64,000 bases of DNA from Drosophila pseudoobscura (GCF_009870125.1 NC_046683.1:21275001-21339000); one strand, 5' to 3'. Counted from the first letter of the stretch, positions 48,845 through 62,623 are shown. Numbers and translations: made by a program. The notes: generated from the sequence alone by a model not told the origin.

Positions 48845-49470
48845 ACGCTCTATTTAAGACCTTTTACTGCCAAATGGTCTCTGGCTGGGATGGTGCCCCA
48901 GCAGTGCTCGAAAACTTTTAATTGCACACCCAATTGTTTTTGGTGGCGGGCACTGTTTCCGCGCTCGTTTTATTTTATATGGCCTATAGTTTGGTATTAT
49001 CTCTTTGTGGCCTTTTCGTTGCGGAGCTTTTTGTGGCTTTTTGCTGTGGGCTGGTGCTGCCGTTAAGCATTTGCAATGCAACCGTTAAACGTCTTATCCA
49101 TTTACATGTACATACGTACATCTTTCGTATATATGTAGATATGTATGTGAGTACATATTTATAATCCCAGAAATACTCGTGTACCTGTACCTACCGCCGC
49201 TTACATAAGCATGCCATTAGGGCAAAAAAGAGACAAGAAAAATATAAAAAAAATCATCCGAAAAGCGACAATCGAAAGGCTTGGAAAATAAAAGATTCTC
49301 AAGTCACGTCTGGCACTTACTGTAGCCCCCAAGAAACACGCAAGAAAACAACAAAAAACGCATTTTTCCAATCCGAAACGAACGAACAGCCCAAGGCGAA
49401 GGCATTGAGTTCTGTTTTATGTGATTTCAATTAACATAAATGAACACTGCAATAGCCGCAGAACTCCGTA

Positions 49471-49498
49471 CGAGTGCGAGTGCGAGTGCGAGTGCGAG
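49471..49498. repeat. (CGAGTG)n tandem repeat
   Basis: About 4.7 perfect hexamer units. Confidence 0.85.
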
Positions 49499-50559
49499 TA
49501 CATCCACAATAGCATCTGACAGCTGGGATGGGGAGAACAAGTTTCAACTTCATTGTGAGTTGTGTGCACAGAACCAACAGCGACAATCAAACATCATTCA
49601 GCCATAACGATCTACAATTGGATCTACAACAACTCTGTTTAAATCGTGTTTCAGATCGGCGTCAATTGTAGATCTCTAAGGCTACGACCCACTGTGCTTT
49701 TAGGTGCTTACTCGTAAGAAAAATAGATCAAATAAATCTTTCAGGGTAAATATGGGGCATATGGATTTGCAAGGTCCTTGAGATAGGATATGGATATGGA
49801 ATAACTTTCAGACTTTTGTTCCTCAATCTCTCTCATTCTTGATCTCACTCTCTCCCTCTCTTACTCTTACTCTCTCTCTTTTTATTTCTCCTTGTCTGTC
49901 TTCACTCTCTAACTCTCAATTATTCGCGCTTATCATCAAATGTCTCCATGACGTCAGCATGCTGTCGACTGCAGCTGAAGAGCAAATTGAAACTGAAGGC
50001 GTTGGATGCCAGACTGAAGATGCTGACTGCAGCAATGGCAGCGGCAGCGGCAGCGGCAGCACAAAAAGTTCAATTCGAAAGCTGCAGTACAGTGCAGCGC
50101 GGCGGCTGGTGCAAGCTCATTACCGTTTGTTGTCGCCACTTCTTTAAACGCAGATTTACGCGAACAGGTTGTAAAACAGCCATCAGCCAGCAGCCAGCAG
50201 CCAGCAGCAGCTGAAGCAGCAAAAGTCACAGCAACAACACTGTGGCATACCAAAGCCCAACGCTGGCCTGGCATAAGGTAAAGCTCCGTTTTGGCAGCGG
50301 CAGAGCTGTCGGCCTCGGCGCACCGAACGGTAGTCCAAGTCCAAGTCGAAGTCGAAGTCGAAGCCGCGCTTGCTCAGTCAGCAACGAAAGCGCCAAGCGG
50401 CCGCAACGCAAGCAGAGAGCTCTCCTACAAACGGCTAACGGTACTGTGAGTGGATGTGGATCGTTTCGTTTCGTTTCGTCTTCGTCTCTGGTTTTTCGGC
50501 TACCCACCGAAATACAATTTTTGTTGTTTGCTGTATCGCTATTCGGCTTTCATTGATCG

Positions 50560-50842
50560 TCGCGTCGCAGCATCCAATCCACCAATATCGTGCACCTGTG
50601 TGAGGTGTGTGTTTCTGTGGCACGTGTGTGAGTGTGCGACTCTTTTTTTGTGTGTGTGCGTTAGAGTGAAATGGAATTTGTTGAATGTTAATTGCACGCA
50701 GCAGGCTGCCGGCAAACACCAGCAACAGCAATAGCAACATCAGCATCAACAGCATCCACAGCAGAAGCAGCAACCGCAGGAGAAAATCGTTGATAAATAG
50801 ACAATAACATAAAACAAAGGCCAGAGACGCCGCTTCAATTAG
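50560..50842 (+). promoter_or_regulatory. Candidate 5'UTR exon and promoter region
   Basis: The sequence up to 50842 has the CAG/CAA/AAC-rich, ATG-poor character of a fly 5'UTR and ends TTCAATTAGC followed by a consensus donor GTAAGT at 50843. Upstream (about 49940-50450) GC content rises, with a TCAGTC initiator-like motif at 50374. It could be the first, non-coding exon of the membrane protein gene whose coding exon begins after the acceptor at 61292. That would imply a 10.4-kb intron. Unproven. Confidence 0.3.
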
Positions 50843-53800
50843 CGTAAGTTTTGAAAAGATGCTACAAAAAATAAGAGGAAAGAGAGGCAGTGGTGGAGCA
50901 GGAGTGCGAAAGGAGAGGAAAACTATAGTCATAAATTGAAAAAGAAAATAATGACACTGTTAAGCACGTGCAGCGCAGAGTCTTTCCCATCCCCAATCCC
51001 CAATCCCAAATCCTCCGGTGCTTAGCCGGTGGATGAGTTTGTTGCTCCCTTTCTGTGCTAATCCTGCATCCTGATCCTCCCTGGGCCGATGTATCTAGAT
51101 CATTTACTGCCTGTAATCCTCCCGAACTGTTCAAATGGCCGATTTACCAATCTTTAAAGTCACAATTGAATTTTATTTTTCTGTGGCTCTTTTTCGCTGC
51201 CTCTTAAAATGATCCAACATTTTTGTATACTTGTATTCTTGATTTGGGACCTTCATCCAGGTGCAAACTAACAATATTCAATCCCATGATCAATCAACTG
51301 CAAATCTCCTGCATATGTAATCATCGTTTCAGGTATTCTGTATTGAAAAAGAACATATACATATGTACTTATATCTGTTATCAAACGATTAAGAAAAGCC
51401 GAGAGCTGGCACTGCCTTCCTCCATTGATCCTGCCCTCCCTCATCGCCATCCATCCGCAGAAAACCCCAAGGCGTCGGGAGGCCCCAACCCCACAATTCC
51501 AGTCGAATTTGCGCCAAGCAAAACCCGCCGTACAGCAACGAAAATCTTAGAGTTTGCTTTGTAAAAATCTTGCCAATTGTTTCTATTTCTATTTGTATTT
51601 GAACCGCCAAGAAATACTCGTACAATTACCCACAAAACATGGATACAAAGATACCTAGATACATTGTAGATACATTTCTGTGGCGCTTGGCTTGCAGGAA
51701 AATGGACAAAAATGGAAAGTATTTGCAAGTACAAGTTTTGTACTTTTAGTTTTTTAGTTTTGTGGACTTTTTAACGACTTTGCCCTCAGACCTGAAGCAC
51801 CCAATGAGCTATTTGGTCAGCACTGCCGCGCAGTTCTGCCAGAAACGATGCCCTGCCCCAAGAGCTGGGTTTTCGAAGGGAAATCAAGGGAGTGCCAAAA
51901 TAGTATACATCGATATGTTGCACCATCCGCATGGATGGGCGTTCACTCGCCAATAGGTATTGCCCCCAGCTGAATGTATCGTTTCTGAACACGTTATCCC
52001 TGCTATACCTGAACCACATTCTGTATCCTCCCCTTTGCAAGATTCGAGACCTCACATGCTCGTAAGCCCTAATCGGCTGTTGGGAAATACTTGATTTGCG
52101 CTTTGGAGGTTTTCTTCATTTGCAGGCACTGCGGTTTCCTCAGCCCCATTTGACGCCCATTTTCGATTGGAATTTGCAGACACATTTTGCATAATTGAGT
52201 TGCATACATTTTTGGATGTTTGATTCCCTCGACGGGTTGCATAAGTCCGAGTCAGCTCCACACGACGGGGGGCACACGCACACGCGTACTACAATACTAC
52301 GAGTACTCGTATTTATGCGATAATTGCAGGAAGTGCAGCCGCAGCTACAGCCACAGCCGCAGCCGCACCAAATGTGTTGCATGCAGCGAAAGTTTTTCCT
52401 TGGAGCGCGCATATTATAAACAATAATAATCAATGCGAAACGAAAACAAGAAAATTGCAAGCAGGCCAAAAAAGATACACAAATACATGTGTACACACAC
52501 ACACACACACACGAAGTGAGAAACTGCTGCCCACTGGCTAATTGAAAGTGAAAGGGGGAACAAAACGCAGACGTAGACGCTTTCCCCGCAGCACTCCGCA
52601 ACAAGCCCAAGCCCAATCCCAATCCCAGCCAACGCCAGTTCCATCTAATGATATGCCGAACTCCGGCTCCAAACTTCATTTCCTCGGAATTGGGCAAGTG
52701 CTTGGGCCAGCATCAATTTCGAATACCCTGACCAAAAGAGGGCTGTACATATGTATTTACATGTGTACTGCTCCTTGCAACCCCATCCTTCCGTCCTTCC
52801 GTCCATCCGTCCATAGGCTGATGTGCACTACTGAATGAATGATACGTTTCCGAATGATGTGGGCTCGCCTTGAGCTCGGAATCGGTAGGATCGAATCAAT
52901 AGGGTATCCCACGGTTCGGCTTCCAGTTTTCCGATTTTGTTTGGATTGGTTTCGTTTTGATTGCGCCCGAGATTTGTGGCCTGCCGTTTCATAAGCCAAG
53001 GCATAAACTGGCCGGTTAGCTGTTGGCCGGCCAACTACGAGCAGTTAGTTGCTGCCACCACCACCGCGGTGCAGCGGCAGGCCGCGTGCGTTGCACTCGT
53101 TTTCGAAGTGCGTAAGCCACTCTTTCGCTTCCCCCAGGTCCCCACACCGAGCCAAGCCACACCACACCGTACTCCAATCACTCCAATCAACTCCGATCCA
53201 ATCCATTCCCCTCCGCACTCCATCGATCGCCACAGAGCCTGCTCTCTTTGCGTTCGTTTGTCTTAGGCAGCGTGCAATTATTTTGGTATGAAGTCATTTC
53301 AAATGTTAATTTCAACGACAACAGCGACGGCGACGGCGACGGCGACGACCTTGCCGCCTTAATTGTACGTACAAAGATCGAGGAACGCGGATTGCCGAAC
53401 GGCCAGGGGAGTTAGGGGAGTCAGGGGAGGCAATGCGAATGCGAGTGCGAATGCGTGCAATGATTGTTGTTCGACCAGATTGGGCAGACGGGGAGGGGCG
53501 GGCATGGGGCGGGCACGGGGCGGGCACGGGGCTCTGAATGTTAAGCGAGTGGGGTTACTCCTATGCGATGTACTTACGTACATACATATATGTACAATAA
53601 TTATATGGAGCGGGTCGTATGATTTGACAGGAAACTTAATCTTCAAATCAGATCTTCAGCTGACTAAAAAAGTGCACAAACTTGGAAAACTTGATCGAAT
53701 CTATGGGGAGATCACTCCTTAGTTTCAGTCGAATATCACTCCACGATAGATGATCTGTTCTTAGAAGAGACCTTCTGTAGGTACTTGAACTCCTTGAAGC

Positions 53801-56639
53801 TACTGTAAACGATCCGATTTCGATGATAGTCGGGTATCGTGGATCTCCAAAGCTCTGGTCAGCTTACGATCAACTCAATTCGCTCAGCGTTCTCCCTATG
53901 ATCGTGTTTGCACGATTTAAATTTGAGATCAAAGCTTCAAAGTCTTTAAAGGATCATTGATCCGCAGTGGTCGTGGAGCTCGACTCCCTCCTTAGCCGAT
54001 ATTGCGCCATGATCATGATCTGCCCTGACTTAATGGGCGATGGGAGGCACATGCCCTTGGATCACTTGGGGAGGCCCGCCATGGACGCTGGACCACATGG
54101 ATCCGGTTTGGACTGTCAATCGAAATGACCAAATGATTGGCCCATGGAATTTTCAATTAATTATCGCTGAAAGCTGAGCCCGTCCACGAGGCTACGCCGA
54201 AATTAGAAGAAAAGCTGTGGAAGATCTGATGATCTGTGGAATATTTTTCGCTGCCGTTTTAATCAACAAAAATAATAATAGCAGCCGTCGCCACACGAGC
54301 GTCGAGGTCCACAGCACAACACAACACAGCACAGCACAGATTGTCATTGCCAGAGCCATTGCCTGCCGGCCCAAGAAATCCCAAAAATAAACACAAAATG
54401 CCATGGGCGACGGGGGTGACGGGGGCGACGGGGGCGGGGCCAAAAATTAACAGCCAGATACTAAATTCCACAGCGAAGCAAAGCAAACAAAAATCGAGGG
54501 GAAAAAGCGAACCAAAGCCGAATCTATTGCAGGCGGCTGGTCACATTTTTGGAAGCTGCTCTTAACCCATTGTTGGCCAACACCGAAGCATGAGAAGAAA
54601 AGAAAACGATCCCCGCACAAGGCAGACAATGCAAAACTGTCACTGGGCCGGAGGGAGACGTGTCTGCGGTCGTGGGAGATACATACACACATACATACAT
54701 ACATACTTATGTACGTATGCACATTTGTACATTCGAGTCCAAACTACGAAACAGACTTTGACATTTCAACCTTTGACTGCATTCCAAATGCATTCCAAAT
54801 GCAAGTGCATGTGTGTTGGCCCCCGTCTGGCTTTGACTTCAGCCTGCCACCATCATCATCAGAGCCGACCCCCGCCGCCAGCCCCCAGGCCCATGACCGT
54901 ACAATAACCATTCTCATTCCAATTCATTTGTCTGTTCAAATGCCTGCATAAAATTAGCTTCAACCCAGGTCGGGGCGCCCCGACAAGACCTCCCCTTTAA
55001 AGACCGACTTTAAAGAGCCCGAGAGAGAGCAGGTGGACGAGAACGTGAACCCGACCGAGTGATACCTCATAGATCAAAAAGTGTTACGCAAAACGAGGGA
55101 AGGATAGGGAATCTGTAAATCGAATAATGGCTACTATACACCATAGTATATATATATATATACCACAGTCTTTTGGGGCCTAGGCACCGAACTAGCCCAA
55201 ACAGTTCCTCTGTGGAACTTGTTGATTCCCAAGCCCCATATCCCCATAGACCCATAGACCCCTGGACAGACAGACAGATAGACAGTTCTACGCCGAACAG
55301 TTCTTTTCGTTGGTTGCTGGTTGCCGGTGTTCTTGCTCCTATTGGCAAATGGAGCGCAATTTACTCTAACAGTTGTCAAGTGAATTGGTCACACCCCTGG
55401 CATTCCTGGCGGGTCGAGGGGGATACCCCCTCCCTGGGGGTATTTCCCTTTGGTTGGTTCTGAAGAGTGTGTGTTGATGGCGCTGCCTGCTGCTTGCTGC
55501 TTGCCGGCCCATGATGATGATGATGGTGATGGTGATGATGATGGTGATGAGGATGATGCAACATTAGCCGCTATACAATAGCAACTCAAGTGTTGCAAGT
55601 TGTTGCAGTGTCACATTTCACAGTTATTTGTTGCTGTTGCACGTGCTCTTTTGATAATATAATTTGCTTCGTCTGTCACGGCAAGCGGGGCTTTAATTAC
55701 CTGAGCTTCAGACGACGACGTCAACATGCATCACATCTAATCATATAATATCAGGAACAGCAGAAACAACAGAAACAACAGAAACAACACCGACTATTGC
55801 GTGGGCAGCAGGAAACACTGGCAGTCAAGCAACATCATCGTCATTATCTACTGGCACATGATCATCCCAAGAAACTACATCTTCAGCCACTGCCCCTGAT
55901 CTCATGTCTTTGTCCGGGCTCCTCGTCTATAGCCATCCGAGTCAGGCAGGCAGGCAGTCAGGCAGTCAATCAGTCAATTAGTCAGTTAGTCAGTTAGGCG
56001 GTTAGTCAGTTAGGCGGTTAGTCACACAGTCAGTCAATGTTGTGGGAGTTTTCACATGCCACAAACATTTGTTTTTCTCCGTTTGCCCCGAAATACAAGA
56101 GCCAAGCCACGAGAGACCACCTGTTGCTGTTGCTGTTTCTGTTTTTGTTGCTGGTGGCAGCTGCATTGCTGCTGGCGCATTATGCAACTCGATTGGGTCT
56201 GTCAAGAGTTCTATAAAAGGGGAGTAGGTAGGTGGTAGGTGGGTAATGGCAGATAATTACTTACACTCAATTTCATCTATGTATATTCGCTGTGTGTCCC
56301 ATTTGGAAAATGAATCTTAAGACCATTAATTGAGTGGGAAAAGAGGAGTGCGCAAAACCGAAGGACATTCGAGCTACTCGAATCATTGTGTGATGCGATA
56401 GGACTCGATAGGACGCTCACTCGTTCCTTTTGTGCTCATTCGCTCGTGCGTCCGAATCTTGCGTGAGGAATGCTTTTGTAGGCAATGGACGTTGACCTGC
56501 AATGACTGCATCTTTCATGAGGCGATGCAATTACTGCACCGTCAAGTGGCCCGTGTGACACCAGCAGGCAAAACGCAGCCCTCCGCCCGCCCAACCGACC
56601 GGGGGGCGCTGCCGACCTCCATATTCCTTGTTGTGGAAC

Positions 56640-57010
56640 TGTTTGCCCCGAGATATCCATCCATGACCTCTACCCTACACATCTCCATTGATCTATTGAT
56701 CCTACACGTAGTATCTCTTTGCCTTAGGCGCAGATTACCTATTGAGCTCCTTAGAGACTTGATTAACCATCGCAGTATGATCGTCCTTGCTCAACGCACA
56801 ATTGGATCTTTATGGTATAGATCCGCGGTGGGCAAGTCCCTGCTCTCCCACTCCTCCCGGAACTATTCTTCTACAACCGATAAACACCCTGGGCGTCAGT
56901 TTTAGAATAATAAGTGGAACTTTGCTGCCAGTGCATATTGGTCGATTTTATATTTCATTTTTAGTCTAATTGTATCTTAGAAAAGTTTAAATAAATTAAA
57001 TTTATGTTTG
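56640..57010 (+). mobile_element. 3' fragment of a jockey-type LINE
   Basis: One frame gives LRRRLPIELLRDLINHRSM, like the helix near the C-terminus of jockey-clade ORF2 proteins. A second frame continues LDLYGIDPRWASPC and PGTILLQPINTLGVSF, which fits the R/P-rich, aromatic end of such proteins. An AT-rich 3' tail with AAATAAATTAAA follows. At least one frameshift is present. The typical 5'-truncated LINE copy would look like this. Same family as 33280-35520 is possible but unproven. Confidence 0.4.
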
Positions 57011-58516
57011 GAAAGACTCAAAGACGTGTTTTATAAGTCAAATCATAGTTGAAAAGTACCCGAAAACAGATAGTTTGAAAAATACGTTTTTCTAAAACAA
57101 GAATCATGCGATACCTATTTTAACTTGTATTCGTATTTTATTTGTATTAAATTATTCTTCTTGAATATTTTTTGGTGGCCCTACATACATATACTTCGAG
57201 GTTCTGCGAATTTGGAGCTTATTATCTTCTTAACATTTTTCCGCACTAATATTCAATTGAAAATTCCCGAGAATGCAAACGCAAAATGCATGTCTTGTGC
57301 GTGATGAGGCACAATTGATGCTGGACTCGAGTCTCGCCGATGTGATTCCAATGCTAGATGGAACGAATCCTGCCACGTCTGTCCTGCTCGAAACCTTTCT
57401 CCCTAGATTTCGCAGCCCTAGCTCTGGCCCAGCACTAGCACTGGCCACTGGGAGCCAAGAAAATGGGCCACCATACTATTGCTGTTGTGCAATTTGAATC
57501 CGTTTCGAGCCCCAAGAAATTACACTAAGTTGCCAAAGAGCCAATGCGCGCGGCTGTCGTCGCAGCTGGCTCACAAAACTGTCTGCCTGCCTCAATGCAT
57601 AATTTAAGCCAACACACATTCCACTCCACTCCACTCCACTCCAAACCAATCCATTCCCTATTTGGCTGAATGGCTGTCATAACTTTGATCAAAATAAATA
57701 ATTTACAAATTTCCCGATAAGTGATGGGGGGCCCACATTGCAAGGGGGCGTGCCCAAACCTAAACCCAAGCGCAAATGCAGTCGGCAAATAATTAGCAAA
57801 TCAAATTGCTGGGATTGCCCAATGCCCAATGCCACACGTCCACGTCCACATCCCTCGTTGGCGCATGCCACCGGCAACCGACACCAAGTGTAAAACATTT
57901 CGAAAAAGTGTAGTTTTAGTTTGGGTCTGGGCTTCGGTTCCGCTGGAAAAGACAGAGCCAGACCCCAACCCAATCGATGATAGTATGAGGAAATCCTATA
58001 TCTATGTCTATGGTGAGGCGTCAATTAAAAAATTAAAAAATAGTTGGGCAAAAGCTGTTGGCGGGTTCGTCAATCAATTGGGGCCCGAAAACACGAATCA
58101 AGGGAGCCAAGTGAAAGTGTTGGAGCACAGTTTTATCCGCACTGGTTGGGCAGCCAGAGAGAGAGAGAGAAAGGTGGCCAGTCCCTGTAAAACCTGTACA
58201 AACTTCCCCCCTATTCTCGCACCTGTGCTTCCCTCTCAATGGCCCTCATCTCCGCTCACTCGCGGTTGCTGTTGTCGTTGCTTTTCGATGGATGCATTTT
58301 CATATTTGGCTTTTCCCTTGAGAAAGGAAGGAAGGCACTACAGAGCAGCCACACTTTGGAATACCTCATGTAGAAGGTTCACGGCAGGCTTCCTCCCTTG
58401 TCACAGGAGATGGGAACAACATAAATAGGAAGAGAGGAACCACCGCTACATCTGTCTCTCTCTTCTCACAATAGCATCCGCCGATAGCACAACAACAGAG
58501 CTCGCTCTCCGTCGCC

Positions 58517-58525
58517 AGAGGGCGC
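58517..58525 (+). promoter_or_regulatory. CTCF-core-like motif AGAGGGCGC
   Basis: A 9-mer resembling the CTCF core; the same sequence occurs at 62725-62733 and, reversed, at 4307-4315. Confidence 0.25.
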
Positions 58526-60001
58526 ACACTGCACGAGGAAGAGTGGTTGAGAGAGCGAGAGAGAAAGCGCGTGGAAGGGGTAGCGTAGCCACTGCAAATT
58601 GATTTGTTCATTCTGATTGTACAGTTCGGCAATCTGGTAGATACGGGCATTGGTTTTCTCATATCTTTTAAATGGTGGGTGCCCCAGACTTGCAAGCTTA
58701 TAGGCTCTGAGATCTAGGCGCTCAAAGGACGATGCTGATCAAGAAATAACGCTACCTTCTAGGTGTTACACAAAACGAAATTTGTACATCCCTAAACCTT
58801 GTCTTGCAGTCGAACTGTACGATGAATGGAAAGTGGCATGGAGCATGGAAAGTAGCGGCAAGGATCCGATTCAGAATTTCCCTTTCTTGAATTCTCTCTC
58901 GAAGTACGAGACGAGGCCTGGGGTCTATGGACCAACTCGATGTTTTCGCGCTTGTTGTTGAGGTTTTGTGGGCTAGGCGCTTGGCAGACAGAGGGACTGG
59001 AAACTGGAAACTGGAGACTGGAGACTGGAGGCTGATCCCTAAATCGGCGGCAGTCACAGTCTTCGCACCGGCCAACCGATTTTCCTATGCTAATTGAAGA
59101 GCGAGTGCTCAAGTGCTCGAGTGTCTGTGGTTGTGGCTGTGGCTGTGTCTGTGTCTGTGTCTGTGGCCACCTGTGTGCCTGCCTCTGTGTGTTTGGCCAA
59201 TTATGCCTAATTGCCGTCAAGGCGACAACCGACAACAGCAGCACTCAAAATGAAAATGAAAATGTAACTGAAAATGAAAATGAAAAGTGCCACAAATGAG
59301 CAGCCGGACATGGGACAGTGGAAAGCTTTGTGCGGGGTATCAGCAGCTAGAAAGAAACAGAAAACTACTAAATACCAACTTTCCAGAGCTGGCCCTCAGT
59401 CGGCAATGGCCCAAAAAAAACAGACACCAGCAAAAGCTTTGTGGCTTTCTGGCTAGCTGGCTTTGCGGCTATCTGGCATGATTTCCATTCGGTTTTGGTC
59501 TATGCAAAAAACACTCGATTGTCTGTGACCCAGTTCGGTTTTGCAGGCTTCAGAGCCATCAAATACCAAACAAATACCAACCGGAGGCATTTGATGCAGT
59601 GCATTCCCAATGGAAGATGCATACATATGTATGTACATATGTACATATATACATATATACAGATAGCATGTACATACTCGTATGTATCTATCATATTTTA
59701 TGGCATTTGATTATATTTTATTGCGAATACTTTCCTTGCTTGGCGCACATTTTGCGACTGTTTCAGTGGAAGGTCTTTCTAGTGGTTTTAAATGTTTCAT
59801 ACTCCTCGTTGAATTAAACGAATTATGTCCCTGCGAAGGCCCTTTTGAGGGGCTTATCATTCAAGGATACTCTGGTAAACATCTCGAAAGATTACACCAA
59901 GAAATGTCGCAAGGAAACGCGAAGGAAAGAGCGAAGGGAAAATGGGTATCATATCATAGAAGTAAAAATAAACTTTTCAAATGTTTCAAATTTACAGAAT
60001 C

Positions 60002-60060
60002 AGGTATAGGTATAGGTATAGTCAGAAAGGTATAGGTATAGGTATAGGTATAGGTATAGT
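60002..60060. repeat. (GGTATA)n tandem repeat
   Basis: Two blocks of three and five GGTATA units separated by GTCAGAAA. Confidence 0.9.
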
Positions 60061-61354
60061 CATGAAAGGTCATAGTTTGCGGCGCTGAAGGGTTTTGGGA
60101 ATCTATTGCTGGTTCTAGCGATGATCATAAGATCTACACAGCCCAGGCCTACAATTCCTACAAAAAGTTCCTTCATTTTGCGGCCCAGTGTAATTAATTT
60201 ATTAATTGTTTTCGAACTTCATTGCCCAATTGTGCCCAAGTACTTATCTAAGCCTACAATATAGAAAAATGTGAATATTTACTAGATATGCACATGGATA
60301 TACATACATACATATGTATATATATATGTACATATGCATTGTCGGTACAATATACAATATACTACTGCCACTTGCCACTATCGATTTGCCATTTCAAATG
60401 CCACGCCTCCATGACGCCATGACGCCATGACTTGCCTCCAATCGGTATCGGTATCGTGTCCGAGGCAACAGCGAAAGCAGCGAACGCCAGCCACACGACC
60501 CCACCTCAAGTGGCTAGAAGAGCGGCAGTGCTTGGAGCCTGTTTGGTTTCGTTTTGTTTTGGCTTTCGATTTCGGGTATCTGTTTCGGGTATCTTTTTCT
60601 TAATTGGCAGCCAAGTGCGAACCGGTCCGGTCCGATCCGGTCCCGTCCGCTCTGCTCAGAACAATGACAGCCAGCCAGCGGCGGGCAAATGTCAAGGCAG
60701 TGGAGCACTCACAGACAACCCCAAAAACCAGGGGAAAGGAGGGTGCTGCCAGAACCACTTTTGGCAGATTTGTGCCGCAACATGCGACAATTTTGTGGCT
60801 CACTGTAGATCAATAAAGGGAGCACTCAGGGGGGCAAGCAATCCATCAGATCCGATTCGATCCGATCAGTGAGCGAGCGCCTATCCAAAGTGTTCGAGCC
60901 AAAAACAAAAGACTTTGGCAACGAACCTGCTCTGGCCAGCATTGCCGCTGGGCAAGCTAGTCTTGGGCCATGAATGGACAAAAGCGGAATTAAAAAGTAC
61001 ATCGTATGTACATACAACAGCTACCATATGTCGCATAATAAATACCTTACTGGGTTTTGAAGAGCAATAAAGTCCCAACGGGGGAACGGTATCAACTATT
61101 GCAAAAACGAATGTATTATCGGTTGCATGGACACGCCTACGCCAGTCTCTTTTACTCTTATAATAGACAATCCAATCCTGCACTCGGTGGATCCGATCCA
61201 ATATTCCAGCCATTCCGCACCGTCTGTTATATGAGAAATCAACTTAAATCAACGCATCATTTTGTTCTCCCCCCCTCTTCCCATCCCCGCAGTTTGTCAA
61301 TGAACCAGTGACATCCTCGTCATCATCATTAGAGAGCACATTACTGCACCAGAT

Positions 61355-62623
61355 ATGACGGAGACAAGCAGCCACCAGATGAACGGAGGAGCAGGAGCAG
61401 GAACAGCAGTGCTGGGAGGTGATTTCAATGGCCGTCACTCGGCCTCGCCGGCCCGCACCATAGACTCGCACGACTCGACCACTGGCAGCATGGACACCAT
61501 CGTGGACCGCAGCCTGAACCGGGAGGAGCTGCTGCAGGTGGCCACCTGCACCATCGAACAGAGCACCAACACCACCAATATGGGCCCAGGCGGCAGCCTG
61601 ACCAACTCACAGATTGGGATCCTGCAGCGAGACCAGCGTCAACAGGAACAGCAGCAGCAGGAGCACGAGGAGGAGGAGATGCAGCTGCAGGAGCAGGCAC
61701 GCCAGGATGCCCAGAGTCACATCTATTCGAGTCCCGTCTACGACCAGAAGCCACCGCCACTGAAGCTGACGGCGGCCTCCCTGCTCGCCGCTGCTATGGA
61801 CCTGGACGAGGCCAAGGCCAAGGGCAAGACCAGCAGCCAGACCCTGGACGAGACCACCAAACCAAAGCTCATCTCGCACCAGGAGTTTAAGCAACAGCTG
61901 GAGGAGGCCATGGCTACGCGCCATCCGGGTCAGGCGGGGACTCTGAACGCGAAGAGCGCTGCCAACAACACCATCGACTCGCGTATCAGCAAGAAGCAGC
62001 GCTGCCCCCCGGAGTTCATCAAGTACAAGGGGGGTTCCGCCGGTAGCGATGGCGGCAGCGCAGATGGAGCCAGCTCCACTCTCTCGGCGAAGGCGCGCCG
62101 CAAGCGACGGGCCAGCAACGAGTGCTGCTCGGCGTTCCCGCTCCAGATCGTGCTCGGAACGCTGCAGCTCGTCTTGGCCATCTCTCTGGTGGCGCTCGGC
62201 TCGCTGCTGATCGTGCGCGAGTCGGCCTTGTCGATGGCTGGCTGCGGCGTCTGGACGGGCCTGATCGCGGCCGTCACCGGATCCCTGGGCGTGGTCAGCA
62301 TGCGCAAGACGCAAACGGCCTTCCTGGCCCTTAGCCTGGTCTGCATTGCCAGCAGCACGCTGGCGCTGGCCATTTCAGGCGTGGGCCTTTCGCGTGACCT
62401 CAACCGCATGGCCGAGCAGAAGGGGGAGCAGGTGAGTGCGGCAGTCCCAATTCATTGCATGTTGCACAAAAGTGAATGTAACTCCATTATTTACCCCACA
62501 GTTTGACCTGATGAGTGCCAACAGTGAAGTTTCCGCTGCCTGTGGCTTGATATTCACCTTGTTTTTGCACTTTGTGGTCAGCATTGTGTCAGTCTATCGC
62601 TGTGCGCTGCAGATTTGCACCAA
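61355..62623 (+). CDS. Four-pass membrane protein, unnamed (5' and middle part)
   Basis: Two coding exons: 61355-62431 (359 codons, phase 0) and 62502-62623 (ending in phase 2 at GTAAGT), so the gene continues downstream. The exon starts after the acceptor CCCCGCAG at 61292; an in-frame TGA upstream fixes ATG 61355. Residues 1-250 are hydrophilic and Gln/Glu-rich (QQEQQQQEHEEEEMQLQEQ), with SRISKKQRCPPEFIKYKGG and a basic KARRKRRASNECC just before the membrane. Hydrophobic segments lie at about 260-282 (LQIVLGTLQLVLAISLVALG), 291-312, 317-340 and, in exon 2, 370-393. The layout with short loops recalls sarcospan/CD20/ENTREP-type tetraspans rather than true tetraspanins: no CCG in a large loop is visible. 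The cytosolic N-terminus is inferred. The gene could not be named. Confidence 0.75.

Larger units (their letters stand above)
50843..61292. other. Long gene-free stretch before the tetraspan gene
   Basis: No coding region supported on either strand. It contains ACATATGTAC and (CA)n microsatellites, GGT/GAT repeats near 55510-55560, a CAGTCAGTTAG-type repeat at 55965-56030, a LINE 3' fragment (56640-57010) and a (GGTATA)n tract. Frames of 100-200 codons here (for example 57829-58428 and 59682-60035) look like chance openings. It may be a large first intron. Confidence 0.45.

Noticed and set aside
48922..49164. Hydrophobic 80-codon frame that looks like a membrane protein
   Set aside because: A T-rich region gives Leu/Phe/Val-rich frames by chance; it ends in microsatellite sequence and has no splice signals.
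52140..52697. 185-codon minus-strand frame
   Set aside because: Built on GT and GGC repeats (Cys/Val/Gly runs); no gene-like features.
57829..58428. 199-codon open frame in the gene desert
   Set aside because: It contains a GA microsatellite translated as RERER, has no domain, and a comparable frame exists on the other strand.
59682..60035. 117-codon frame ending in GGTATA repeats
   Set aside because: Part reads protein-like, but it starts and ends in microsatellite DNA and I recognise no family; kept as non-coding.
61607..62314. A 235-codon minus-strand frame
   Set aside because: Antisense of the membrane protein exon.
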